Positions 16,241 to 25,397 of a stretch of DNA of 64,000 bases are shown one piece after another. The stretch comes from SIG622 sp045652245. GTDB taxonomy: Bacteria; Bacillota; Clostridia; Oscillospirales; CAG-382. The notes beneath the pieces are model-generated. The model saw only the letters and a list, made by a program, of their open reading frames with translations. It had not been told where the DNA came from and did no database searches. The DNA lies in the NCBI GenBank assembly GCA_045652245.1, contig JAZRTY010000034.1:33756-97755 (forward strand), written 5' to 3'. The translations under genes and the position numbers were made by a program. Position 1 is the stretch's first letter. Every line of letters starts with the position of its first letter.

Positions 16241-17131
16241 ATGAAGGTTGGAGTTAGTATTTACAGTTTCCACGAATACGTTGGACAGCTCGGACTTATT
16301 GGTGTTCTTGACAAAATCAAGGAATTTGGTGGTGAAGCAGTTGACTTTATCCCGTTTGTTGCAGATAATATGACAAAGTACGGTGGTTTTACTCCCGAAA
16401 AAGGAGATGAAACCTACAGAATTGCCAAGGACCTTAAGGCTCACATGGATGAAATCGGTCTTGAACCCGGTTGTTATTGTCTGAGCTGCAGCATGATTAC
16501 TGCTGATATTGAAGAAGAAATCAAGAGAGTTTGTGCTCATATTGATGTTGCAAAGGAGCTTGGTTGTAAAGTTGTAAGAATTGACGTATGTAACGGTTTC
16601 CCTGCTGAAAAGAAGCTTGGCAGAGATTACGATTCCTTTATCAAAGTTGGTGTTGAACCTATCAGAAGAATTGCAGACTATGCACAGGAACAAGGCATTA
16701 TGCTTTGTACAGAAAACCACGGGAAGTTCTCTCAGGATGCTGAAAGAGTTGAGAAGCTCATTAATACCGTTAACCACCCGAACTTTATGGCTCTTGTTGA
16801 TATCGGAAACTTCCTCTCAGCTGACGGTGATCCCGGAAAGTCCACAGGTCTTCTTGCTCAGTATGCAGTTCACGCTCATGCTAAGGATTTCTTCATTCGT
16901 TCAGGTGCTCTTGAAGATCCTGGCGAAGGTTGGGGACTTACACGTGGTGGTAACTATATAAGAGGAACAATTATAGGACACGGTGTTGTTCCGGTTAAGT
17001 CTTGTCTTAAGCTCCTTAAAAATGCAGGCTACGACGGAATCCTCGCTATCGAATTCGAAGGTAAAGAAGATCCACTTTTCGGTATAAGAGTTGGTATTGC
17101 TAACCTTAAGCGCTTCTTGTCTCAGATTTAA
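16241..17131 (+). CDS. Sugar phosphate isomerase/epimerase-like TIM barrel (copy 2)
   Basis: A tandem paralogue of the gene before it, with the same length (296) and the same putative metal ligands (TENHG, VDIGN, VHAHAKD, AIEFEG). Differences concentrate in the first 120 residues, which form the substrate side of the barrel, so the copies may act on different sugars. AAGGAAGG precedes ATG 16241. The 157-bp gap before it is AT-rich with no terminator that I can support. A weak hairpin (TGCCGT/ACGGCA at 17154-17173) lies between it and the next gene. Confidence 0.85.
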   Translation: MKVGVSIYSFHEYVGQLGLIGVLDKIKEFGGEAVDFIPFVADNMTKYGGFTPEKGDETYRIAKDLKAHMDEIGLEPGCYCLSCSMITADIEEEIKRVCAHIDVAKELGCKVVRIDVCNGFPAEKKLGRDYDSFIKVGVEPIRRIADYAQEQGIMLCTENHGKFSQDAERVEKLINTVNHPNFMALVDIGNFLSADGDPGKSTGLLAQYAVHAHAKDFFIRSGALEDPGEGWGLTRGGNYIRGTIIGHGVVPVKSCLKLLKNAGYDGILAIEFEGKEDPLFGIRVGIANLKRFLSQI

Positions 17132-17187
17132 TCAGTATTTAAACAATTTATTATGCCGTTATAAATTACGGCAGAACGGAGGTTATT

Positions 17188-18621
17188 ATGAATTTTAAAA
17201 AAATCACAGCTCTGTTACTTGCATCTGTTCTTGCAGTAGGAGCAATCGCATTCACCTCTTGTGGTGGCGACGAAGAAGGTTCAAACAGTAACGTAGCCGG
17301 TACTGTTGCCGAGAAGCTCGGTATTCCTGCAGAACTTCAGGGGGCAGGAAAAGGTGAATCCTTTGACTTCTTCATTACTTACAACGTTCACGACTCCGAC
17401 TTCATTCAGGAGGAAGAGGTTGGTGAAGACGTAAGAGATGCAATTTACTACAGAAACGAAGAAGTTCAGAACTTCTTTGATGTAAAATTCGCTATTCGTA
17501 AAGGCGATAACGACCATAATACAGCCGTTCCGATTGCACGTTCTTTAATCCAGGGGAATGATGATACATACGAGGTATTTATTAACCTTTAGGCAAGTGG
17601 TATGCCCCTTGTTTACGAAGACTTGTTCGTTGAATGGGGTGAAAGTATGCCCTATGCGAACCTTGATAACCCCTGGTGGTATCAGAATGTTAACCGTGAC
17701 TTAAATTACAACGGTAAGATATATATAGCTGCAGGCGCATATAACTTCCACGCTCTCAGAGCTGCTTGTATCCTTGCGTTCAACAAAAATCTTATGGATG
17801 AGCTCAATCTTGAGTATCCTTATGATATGGTACATGAAGGAACATGGACAGTTGATAAGTTTATAGAATACAGCAAGGCAGCGATTAAGGACCTTAACGG
17901 TGACGGTACAATTGATTATGAAAACGACAGATACGGTTTCGGTTCATGGGTTTATGAATCAACTCCTGCACTTTATGTTTCTATGGGTGCTGAGTCTGTT
18001 ATAAAGGATGACAACGACCTTCCCAAGCTCAACATCAATAACGAAAGAACCTTTAATGTTCTTGACAAGATGATTGAAGTATACAAGGACGGAAACGGTG
18101 CGTTTATGAACACTACAGCTCAGGGATACGGTGTAAGTACAAGAATGTTTAATGAAGGCAGACTTCTTTTTGCTCATGCGTCACTTCAGGAAGCAACTGC
18201 TTTCCGCAGCATGGAGGATGATTTCGGTTTTGTTCCCTATCCGAAGTTCAATGAGGAACAGGAAAATTACTATTCCAGACTTGTAAACTTCGCAGGTCTT
18301 ACATATATTCCGATTACAAACCAGAAGCTTGAGCTCACAAGTGCTCTTCTTGAATACATGGCATACCTTTCAGACCGTGATCTTATTCCGGCTTTCTATG
18401 ATGTAATTCTTACAGTTAAGACAACAAGAGACGTTGAATCTGAAGAAATGATCAATATCATCAGAGAAGGCGCAAGATTTATGGATGAAAACTACCTCAC
18501 ATCCGGTACCATACTTGACATGGCACGAAACGGACAGAACACACTTTCTTCAAACTACGCAGCTTACGGTGATACCTGGAATGATAAGCTTGACGATATA
18601 ATCGAATTCTGGACTAAATAA
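17188..18621 (+). pseudogene. Solute-binding lipoprotein (ABC family 1) with an in-frame amber stop
   Basis: It starts with a lipoprotein signal peptide and lipobox (MNFKKITALLLASVLA... FTSC) and resembles a family 1 extracellular solute-binding protein. The frame is stopped by TAG at 17590-17592. The same frame then runs open for 342 more codons to 18621. The intact paralogue 1.6 kb downstream has CAG (Gln) at the equivalent place (VFINLQ versus VFINL-stop), so one C-to-T change explains the stop. The downstream part lacks a signal peptide and a convincing ribosome site. Several nearby genes end in TAG, so the codon is a normal stop here. The rest is undamaged, pointing to a recent mutation, a strain polymorphism or a base-call error. 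Confidence 0.85.
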
Positions 18622-18632
18622 TTGATCACTCT

Positions 18633-18668
18633 ATCAGCACTGCACTTCCTGTGCAGTGCTGATTTTTT
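18633..18668 (+). terminator. Intrinsic terminator after the amber-interrupted gene
   Basis: ATCAGCACTGCAC and GTGCAGTGCTGAT form a 13-bp stem with a TTCCT loop, followed by TTTTTT. Confidence 0.9.
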
Positions 18669-18697
18669 AATATCAGGATAAATTAACATATTATTCA

Positions 18698-18726
18698 TTG
18701 AAATGTTTTGGAACTTGTGCTATAAT
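18698..18726 (+). promoter_or_regulatory. Promoter of the intact solute-binding lipoprotein gene
   Basis: TTGAAA at 18698-18703, 17 bp, TATAAT at 18721-18726. It sits just past the terminator, so the second lipoprotein gene is expressed independently of the first. Confidence 0.8.
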
Positions 18727-18784
18727 ACATTATTGTATAGGTGTACACATATAAATTTATTGTGCCATGGTATAAAGTGGCAAA

Positions 18785-20233
18785 ATGGAGGTAATTATGA
18801 ATTTCAAGAAAACTCTTGCATTTATTCTTGCAGGAATACTTGCAGTAGGTGCTGTTGCGTTCACTTCGTGTGGTGGCGACGGTGATGAAAAAGAAAAAGG
18901 TGAAGTAGGCGACAGTGTTGCCGAAATTCTCGGTATTCCTGCAGAGCTCAAGGGCGCCGGAAATGGCGAAACCTTTGACTTTTTCATTACTTACAATGTC
19001 CACGACCCGGACTTTATTCAGGAAGAAGAGGTTGGTGACGACATCAGAGACACAATTTTTTACAGAAATCAGGAGGTTGAAAGCTTTTTTGATGTAGACT
19101 TCGGTTACAGAAATGGTGACAGCGACCACAATACTGCTGTACCGATTGCCCGTTCTCTTATTCAGAGTAATGATGAAACATATGAAGTTTTTATCAATCT
19201 TCAGTCAACAGGTATGCCTCTTGTTTACGAAGACCTTTTCGTAGAATGGGGCGAAAGCATGCCGTATGCAAACCTCGACAACCCCTGGTGGTATCAGAAT
19301 GTAAACCGTGACCTTAACTACAACGGCAAGGTATATGTAACAGCCGGTGCTTACAATTTCCATGCACTCAAGGCTGCTTGTGCGATTGCATTCAACAAGA
19401 ATCTTATGGACGAGCTTGACCTCGAATATCCTTATGATCTTGTACACGAAGGAAAATGGACAGTTGACAAATTTATCGAATACAGCAAAGCTGCGATAAA
19501 AGACCTTAACGGTGACGGTACAATTGACTATGAAAACGACAGATACGGCTTTGGTTCGTGGGTTTATGAGTCAACTCCTGCGTTTTATGTGTCTCTCGGT
19601 GCAGAATCGGTAGTTAAAGATGACAACGCTCTTCCGAAGCTCAACATCAACAACGAAAGAACTTTCAAAGTTATTGACAAGGTGATTGAAGTATTCAAGG
19701 ATGGTAACGGTGCATTTATGAACACAACAGATCAGGGTTATGGCGTTTCCGATACAATGTTCACCGAAGGCAGACTTCTCTTTGATCAGACAACACTTGG
19801 TGGTACCACTAAATTTCTTGGAATGGAGGATGACTTCGGTTTCCTTCCCTACCCGAAGCTTGACGAGCAGCAGGAAAATTATTACTCAAGAATTGTAAAC
19901 TACGCAGGACTTACATATGTTCCGATTACAAATCATAAGCTTGAGCTTACAAGTGCACTTCTTGAATATATGGCATATCTCTCTGACCGTGACCTTCTCC
20001 CTACCTTCTATGACGTAATTCTTACAATTAAAACTACAAGAGACGTTGAATCTGAAGAGATGATCAGCATTATCAGAGAAGGTGCAAGATTTATGGATGA
20101 AAACTATCTGTCATCCGGCACAATACTTACTATGGCAGGTACCGGACAGAATACGCTTTCCTCCAACTATGCAGCTTACGGTGACACCTGGAATGATAAG
20201 CTCGAAGATATTATTGAGTTCTGGTCTAAATAA
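18785..20233 (+). CDS. Extracellular solute-binding lipoprotein (ABC transporter family 1)
   Basis: A 482-residue secreted lipoprotein. It has a signal peptide, a lipobox ending AFTSC (lipidated Cys near residue 25), an acidic Gly/Glu linker and the solute-binding fold. Probably the sugar-binding part of an ABC importer, but no permease or ATPase gene lies nearby. DLNGDGTIDYEND near residue 240 reads like a dockerin/EF-hand-type calcium loop. It is closely related (about 80% by eye) to the amber-interrupted copy upstream and has its own promoter and terminator. GGAGGT precedes ATG 18785. Confidence 0.88.
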   Translation: MEVIMNFKKTLAFILAGILAVGAVAFTSCGGDGDEKEKGEVGDSVAEILGIPAELKGAGNGETFDFFITYNVHDPDFIQEEEVGDDIRDTIFYRNQEVESFFDVDFGYRNGDSDHNTAVPIARSLIQSNDETYEVFINLQSTGMPLVYEDLFVEWGESMPYANLDNPWWYQNVNRDLNYNGKVYVTAGAYNFHALKAACAIAFNKNLMDELDLEYPYDLVHEGKWTVDKFIEYSKAAIKDLNGDGTIDYENDRYGFGSWVYESTPAFYVSLGAESVVKDDNALPKLNINNERTFKVIDKVIEVFKDGNGAFMNTTDQGYGVSDTMFTEGRLLFDQTTLGGTTKFLGMEDDFGFLPYPKLDEQQENYYSRIVNYAGLTYVPITNHKLELTSALLEYMAYLSDRDLLPTFYDVILTIKTTRDVESEEMISIIREGARFMDENYLSSGTILTMAGTGQNTLSSNYAAYGDTWNDKLEDIIEFWSK

Positions 20234-20242
20234 TAAATAAAC

Positions 20243-20286
20243 ATTCGAAAGCACCACATAAATTGTGGTGCTTTCGAATTTATTTT
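20243..20286 (+). terminator. Intrinsic terminator after the solute-binding lipoprotein gene
   Basis: ATTCGAAAGCACCAC pairs with GTGGTGCTTTCGAAT around a short loop, followed by TTATTTT. It is a strong 15-bp stem. Confidence 0.9.
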
Positions 20287-20296
20287 AAAAAACATC

Positions 20297-20325
20297 TTGA
20301 CAATCATCGAATTTTATGTTATAAT
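20297..20325 (+). promoter_or_regulatory. Consensus promoter of tRNA-Glu
   Basis: TTGACA at 20297-20302, 17 bp, TATAAT at 20320-20325. This is a perfect -35 and -10, as expected for a stable RNA gene. Confidence 0.9.
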
Positions 20326-20341
20326 AATTGCCGTTGATAAT

Positions 20342-20416
20342 GGCCCGTTGGTCAAGCGGCTAAGACATCGCCCTCTCACGGCGAAAACATGGGTTCGATT
20401 CCCGTACGGGTCACCA
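20342..20416 (+). tRNA. tRNA-Glu (anticodon CUC)
   Basis: The full cloverleaf is seen. Acceptor GGCCCGT pairs with ACGGGTC, the anticodon stem TCGCC/GGCGA encloses the loop CTCTCAC (anticodon CTC), and the T arm has GGGTTCGATTCCC. The discriminator is A, with an encoded CCA at 20414-20416. Confidence 0.95.
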
Positions 20417-20420
20417 AAAA

Positions 20421-20456
20421 CAAGGACAGGTACACAGTACCTGTCCTTGTTTTTTT
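20421..20456 (+). terminator. Intrinsic terminator of the tRNA-Glu transcript
   Basis: CAAGGACAGGTAC (20421-20433) and GTACCTGTCCTTG (20437-20449) pair perfectly, followed by seven T. Confidence 0.92.
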
Positions 20457-20468
20457 GATAGAATAAGA

Positions 20469-20491
20469 ACGGGAATCGAACCCGAGAGGGC
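20469..20491 (-). repeat. Inverted, internally deleted fragment of tRNA-Glu
   Basis: On the reverse strand this reads GCCCTCTC followed directly by GGGTTCGATTCCCGT. Both blocks match the adjacent tRNA-Glu exactly, but the 13 bases between them are missing. It lies only 52 bp past the tRNA and in the opposite orientation. It is too short to be a gene and is probably a recombination scar (inference). Confidence 0.7.
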
Positions 20492-20579
20492 AATTGGTGA
20501 AAAAACATCCCCTTGATCGGCTTTCCCAACAGTGAGATTAAATTGTTATGCGAATTTTTAAAAAATACACAATATCGCA

Positions 20580-20608
20580 TTGAAATTTTCTTGAATAAGT
20601 TGTATAAT
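20580..20608 (+). promoter_or_regulatory. Promoter of the murJ-like/DUF5693/csaB run
   Basis: TTGAAA at 20580-20585, 17 bp, TATAAT at 20603-20608. Confidence 0.75.
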
Positions 20609-20688
20609 ATACTAAAATATACTATTTGGCAAAAATAGGTATGCAAATTGTATTTACTAATTGCAGCAATGAAAGGAATTTTACAGAT

Positions 20689-22188
20689 ATGAACAGTAAG
20701 TCCTATATCATGGTTGTGCTTGGAATTATTCTTGCAAAGGCTGTCGGCTTTTCACGGGATATTTTCTTTGCAAACTTTTACGGCACCGGAGTAACTGCTG
20801 ATATTTACTTTCAGATTTTCAGCCTTGTAACTCTGATTTTCACGGGTATCGGTGTTGCTCTCCAAACTCGTGTAATTATGAACCTTAACAGACCTGAAAA
20901 CGTTACCGAGGAGGCAAAACGCCTTTACGTTTCAAAATTCCTGTGTAAATCTGTAATTTATCTTTTGACGGCAACTATTTTTATGTACATTTTCGCAAAG
21001 CCCATAACTCATCTTCTCCTGCCGAATATTGATGAGGGGAATTTCAGCCTTGCTTTGCGTCTTACTTACATTATGCTACCCTCTTTTATGTTTGTTTCTG
21101 TTGCATATATCATTTCGGGGGTACTTCAGAACAGCCGTGTCTTCTTTATCCCTTCAATCGTGAGTCTTCCGTATAATGTTATAATCATTGCTTCGCTTTT
21201 TATAAGGGGTGTTACTATAGAGCAAATCGGTATTGTTACTACAATCGGCTGGTTTTTACACATTGTAATTCAGCTTCCGCACTTTTACAAAAAAGGTTAC
21301 AGATTTTTCTATCGAGCAAACATCAAGCTTCCTGAAAAGCGTGAAAAACTTGACCTTAGCATCTGGTGGATTTTTATTTCAAATATGATGTTCCAGCTCT
21401 GCTTTATCATTGACAAGGCTTCTGTCAGCGGAAGCGAAGGCATGACATCAACTCTTAATTATGCCTCCAATCTTTTTGTTACAATTTCCAGCGTTTTCGT
21501 CGTGGCGATGTCCTCAGTAGTATTCCCTGCCATTTCAAAGAATTACGAAGAAGGAAAGCTCGAATATGTACGCTCGCTAATTGGCTATATTATATCAATT
21601 ATGTTCGCTGTTTTTGTTCCTTTTCTGCTTGTTGTAACTCTTTTCGGACAACAGATTATCGGTCTTGTCTATGAAAGAGGAGAATTCACTCACGAGGCGA
21701 CTATCGCTACTGCTATCGCCTTTATGATATACAGCTTCGGTATACTCGGCTACCTTGCGCAGGAGCTGATAAACAAGGTTCTATACCTTGCGTCAAAATA
21801 CCTTTACACAATTGTCGGAACAGCTGTAGTCGTTGTTTTGAAGCTTATTTTAGACTATAAATTTGTAGAAAAATACGGTACTACCTTCGCTTCTCTGACA
21901 ACCTCTGTTCTCCTGACACTTTATGCTGTTATGGCATTTGTCTTACTTTCAAAAATTATCGGTAACTACATCACAAAGCAAGTTTTAATAACACTTCTGA
22001 AAATCTTTATTAGTGCTTTTGCAGCACTCGTGGTTTACTTCATTATGAAGCTTCTTATACCGGATATTGTGAACGCAACTTCGATTGTTTTCCTTGTGCC
22101 TATTTTGGCTTGTGGTGCTGTGTACCTCACATCTGCTTATATGCTTGGGCTTCACAAGGTACTTTTTGCAAGAAAAGTAAAGAATTAA
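20689..22188 (+). CDS. MurJ/MviN-family lipid flippase
   Basis: A 499-residue MATE-like (MOP superfamily) membrane protein with about 14 spans. The N-terminal KAVGFSRDIFFANFYGTG and LYERGEFTHEATIATA blocks are typical of MurJ, the lipid II flippase. I choose ATG 20689 (MNSKSYI), which has GAAAGG 12 bp upstream; the frame is open further up but only from TTG or a site without Shine-Dalgarno. It is first in a run with DUF5693 and csaB, so it may flip a lipid-linked secondary polymer and not lipid II itself (inference). Confidence 0.85.
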   Translation: MNSKSYIMVVLGIILAKAVGFSRDIFFANFYGTGVTADIYFQIFSLVTLIFTGIGVALQTRVIMNLNRPENVTEEAKRLYVSKFLCKSVIYLLTATIFMYIFAKPITHLLLPNIDEGNFSLALRLTYIMLPSFMFVSVAYIISGVLQNSRVFFIPSIVSLPYNVIIIASLFIRGVTIEQIGIVTTIGWFLHIVIQLPHFYKKGYRFFYRANIKLPEKREKLDLSIWWIFISNMMFQLCFIIDKASVSGSEGMTSTLNYASNLFVTISSVFVVAMSSVVFPAISKNYEEGKLEYVRSLIGYIISIMFAVFVPFLLVVTLFGQQIIGLVYERGEFTHEATIATAIAFMIYSFGILGYLAQELINKVLYLASKYLYTIVGTAVVVVLKLILDYKFVEKYGTTFASLTTSVLLTLYAVMAFVLLSKIIGNYITKQVLITLLKIFISAFAALVVYFIMKLLIPDIVNATSIVFLVPILACGAVYLTSAYMLGLHKVLFARKVKN

Positions 22189-22211
22189 TTATAAACGGAA
22201 AGGAACTGTAT

Positions 22212-24239
22212 ATGTCAAAAATTAACTTTAAAATCTTATCAGCAATTCTTATACTTCTTCTGGTTGTTTGCCTTATCCCCTCCTTTATAACCAGAATTGA
22301 AAGCGAAAAATCAAACAAAAACGTTGTTGTTTCTCTTTATCACAATGACCTGCTTAATGAGCTGTCCGATAAGGCTTATGCCGGGGCACTTGACGATTAT
22401 TTTGATATTGGCGTTACAACTGTTTCTGTTGCCGAGGAAAACATAACCTCTATGGTTGCAAAAGGAAATGTTACAAATATAAAATACAATGTTCTGCGTC
22501 ACAAGTATGATGATGAAAGCATGGAGCTTGCACGTATTATTGCTGAAAATACTTCTGATGTTAACTACAATTCCGAGCTTTATATTACTAAAGACCCCTC
22601 CTGTGCCGAATTTCTGCGTAAGGGTTTATCAGAAAAATATTCTGATGAAGAGTATATCGAAATTTCAGCAAATAACGGAATTACGGTATTCGTAATGTTC
22701 GATGGTGTATATCCAAGCTACTCAATCGACATAGGCTATGAAGAAGACAGGCTTGACACATTGTATGAAAAAGGCTTTGATATCTGTCTTATTCTGAAAA
22801 TGCAGGATTATGAAAAAACCGAGTATCTTGACACTCTCGAAGAGCTTATAAAGAAATATGATGTAAAATATTTAAGCATCAGAAAATCAGTACGTAATCC
22901 CGAAAATGAAAACGACGGTAAAGAACACTACGAGAGAATTTCAGAAATTATAAAAGACAACAACTTAACGCTTGTCGTTACAGAAAATGCAAACCAGTTA
23001 TCTAACGAAAAGCCCTTCGGCTATGACACAATCTTTTCAGATAACAGCTCTCGTGTACTTCGTTCTTATGAAACCTACGATGCTTCACACAGTGATGAAA
23101 CAAAGTATCTGTTCCGATACAGACAGTATCTTAATTCCACAATTGACAGAAACATAAGATTCATTACCCTCTCGCAGATTTATCTTTCAAATACAAGCTA
23201 TGATGAACTAAACGAATACACACTCAATGCTGCAAAAACCTACATCGATAAGGTTACCTCTCTTGGCTATACCGTAAACGGAACCGTAAACGAGAATTTC
23301 TATATTACAAATAAGAGTCTTATAAATGCATTCAGTGCTGCAATTATGGTTTTGCTTATTTATCTAATGATATGTGTCGTTTTCGGTATTGATAACAAAA
23401 TATTCTCGATTGTCTCAATTTTCGTGGCACTTCTTGCAATTCCTGCAACCTATTTAGTTGTACCCTCCTCTTTAATTGCTCTATATCCTACGGCATGGGC
23501 AGTTATAATGCCTTGTTTCGGTATGACTTGCGTTCTGTACTTTATTAAGAAATATGGCGAAAAGCTTTCAGCTCCACTGCTTGCCGTTATTTCCCCTATC
23601 CTCCTTGCACTTATTATGTCGCTCGGTGGAATTGTAATGTCGAGTCTTCTTTCAGGAATTGATTATTATATTAACAATGATATTTTCCGTGGAATAAAGC
23701 TTTCGCTTTTTGCTCCATTGCTCTATACTGCTGTTGCTTTCTACTTTATGTTTATGCAGAATAAGATTTCGGAAATTGTTGAAAGTATAAAGGGGATTCT
23801 GTTCTTTAACATTAAAGTATATTGGGTAATTATCGCTGGAATTGTAGGTCTTGTTGGACTTATTTACATTCGCAGAAGTGGTAATGTAAATACTATAAGC
23901 TCTCTCGAAACAGCAATGCGTAGCCTTATTACAGAAAGCTTTGCAGCCCGTCCGAGAACCAAGGAATTTATTGTCGGTTATCCCTGTCTTGTTTTATTTG
24001 TTTATTACCTTAAGAAAACAAATATTAGACTTCTGCAGATAATACTTGCTTGCGGTGCTGCAATTTGTGCTGCTTCTATTTCAAACAGCTTCTGTCACGT
24101 ATTCACAGATGCAGCAACAATATTTATGCGTGTTGTGAATGGTCTTCTTATTGCTGCGCCGATTTGTATTGTAGTATATATCGGCAACTTAATTCTGGTA
24201 AAAATTGTAAAGCACATACACTTGAAACTTTCAAAATAA
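22212..24239 (+). CDS. DUF5693 family membrane protein
   Basis: A 675-residue protein. It has an N-terminal membrane helix (ILILLLVVCLIPSFI), a ~350-residue extracytoplasmic domain with an alpha/beta look, then about nine C-terminal membrane spans. This layout and the position between a MurJ-like flippase and csaB match DUF5693, a family of unknown function in Clostridia. GAAAGGAAC precedes ATG 22212; upstream in-frame starts lie inside the flippase gene. A role in surface-polymer export or modification is suggested by neighbours only. Confidence 0.75.
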   Translation: MSKINFKILSAILILLLVVCLIPSFITRIESEKSNKNVVVSLYHNDLLNELSDKAYAGALDDYFDIGVTTVSVAEENITSMVAKGNVTNIKYNVLRHKYDDESMELARIIAENTSDVNYNSELYITKDPSCAEFLRKGLSEKYSDEEYIEISANNGITVFVMFDGVYPSYSIDIGYEEDRLDTLYEKGFDICLILKMQDYEKTEYLDTLEELIKKYDVKYLSIRKSVRNPENENDGKEHYERISEIIKDNNLTLVVTENANQLSNEKPFGYDTIFSDNSSRVLRSYETYDASHSDETKYLFRYRQYLNSTIDRNIRFITLSQIYLSNTSYDELNEYTLNAAKTYIDKVTSLGYTVNGTVNENFYITNKSLINAFSAAIMVLLIYLMICVVFGIDNKIFSIVSIFVALLAIPATYLVVPSSLIALYPTAWAVIMPCFGMTCVLYFIKKYGEKLSAPLLAVISPILLALIMSLGGIVMSSLLSGIDYYINNDIFRGIKLSLFAPLLYTAVAFYFMFMQNKISEIVESIKGILFFNIKVYWVIIAGIVGLVGLIYIRRSGNVNTISSLETAMRSLITESFAARPRTKEFIVGYPCLVLFVYYLKKTNIRLLQIILACGAAICAASISNSFCHVFTDAATIFMRVVNGLLIAAPICIVVYIGNLILVKIVKHIHLKLSK

Positions 24240-24271
24240 TTATTCAGATTTTCTCTGAAAGGACTAAGAAA

Positions 24272-25363
24272 TTGAAAAACATTGTTATTTGTGGTTACCA
24301 CGGATTTTCAAACAGTGGCGACGAGGCTCTTCTTTCGGCAATGCTTGACATATTGCAGAAAAAGAGAGCTGACATAAACATCACGGTACTTTCCATGCAT
24401 CCAAAGTCAACACAGGCTATTTACGGTGTGCCGTCAGTATATCGTTATAACCTGTTGAAGATTAATAAGCTATTCTCAAAATGCGATTTGTTTATTATGG
24501 GTGGCGGAAGCCTGCTTCAGGATATTACAAGTCTGCGTTCTCTTTACTATTATATAGCGATACTTAAGCTTGCTCTTGCAAACAAGGTAAAGGTAATGCT
24601 TTATGGTAACGGAATCGGACCACTTGAGAGAAAAAGCAGCAGGAAACTCGCCTGTAAGTATCTTAACAAGGTCGACATCATTACTCTGCGTGATGACCAT
24701 TCGGACAAGCTTCTTTCGGAAATTGGTGTTATAAAGCCTAAAATCGTCATAACTGCCGACCCTGCTTTTACTCTTGATTTTCCAAATAAAAAGCCTAATC
24801 CGGAACTGTTTTCCGAGATAGGTTTTGAGGGTAAAAAATATGCACTTATCGGCATTCGTCCCTGGAAAAACGCTATTGAAGGATTTTGTGATACGCTTGC
24901 TGCATTTTGTGACAAACTCTCTGAGGAATACGGAATAACTCCTATATTCACTCCAATGCAGCCGAAGGTGGATACTGCTATTTCAAAGGAAATTCTCTCA
25001 AAAATGAAGCATCCCGGCTTTATCATAGAAAAGCATCTTGAATTTGATGAAATGTTCAGACTTATAAGTACTTCAGAATTTGTTGTTGGAATGCGTCTGC
25101 ACTCACTTATTTATGCAACAGCTCTTGGTATACCTGTAATTGCACTTTCCTATGACCCAAAGGTAACTGCATTTATGCAGTCAATTCATCAACCGTTTTG
25201 TGTTGATGTTGAAAAGCTTTCAAAAAAAGAACTTTTGAATATGCTTGACTCACTTATGCAAGATTTACCGAAGCTACATGATGAGCTTATAGCTTCTCTT
25301 TCCGAGCTTAGAAAAAAATCCGAAGAAAATGCAGATTATGCTATTGAATTACTTGACAATTAA
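24272..25363 (+). CDS. csaB: Polysaccharide pyruvyl transferase CsaB
   Basis: Transfers a pyruvyl group from PEP onto a secondary cell wall polysaccharide, which in Gram-positives creates the ligand for SLH-domain surface proteins. Family blocks: ICGYHGFSNSGDEALL at the N-terminus, FIMGGGSLLQDITS, LYGNGIGP and the C-terminal VVGMRLHSLIYATALGIP. I take TTG 24272 as the start because GAAAGGA lies 8 bp before it and the conserved protein begins there; the longer upstream reading runs through the DUF5693 gene. Length 363, normal. No SLH protein is encoded in the window. Confidence 0.9.
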   Translation: MKNIVICGYHGFSNSGDEALLSAMLDILQKKRADINITVLSMHPKSTQAIYGVPSVYRYNLLKINKLFSKCDLFIMGGGSLLQDITSLRSLYYYIAILKLALANKVKVMLYGNGIGPLERKSSRKLACKYLNKVDIITLRDDHSDKLLSEIGVIKPKIVITADPAFTLDFPNKKPNPELFSEIGFEGKKYALIGIRPWKNAIEGFCDTLAAFCDKLSEEYGITPIFTPMQPKVDTAISKEILSKMKHPGFIIEKHLEFDEMFRLISTSEFVVGMRLHSLIYATALGIPVIALSYDPKVTAFMQSIHQPFCVDVEKLSKKELLNMLDSLMQDLPKLHDELIASLSELRKKSEENADYAIELLDN

Positions 25364-25397
25364 ATTGAAATAAATGATAGAAAGGGAAAAGTAACAA

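Noticed and set aside
17602..18621. The part after the amber codon as an independent gene
   Set aside because: It has no signal peptide, no good ribosome site, and aligns in full with the inner part of the paralogous lipoprotein.
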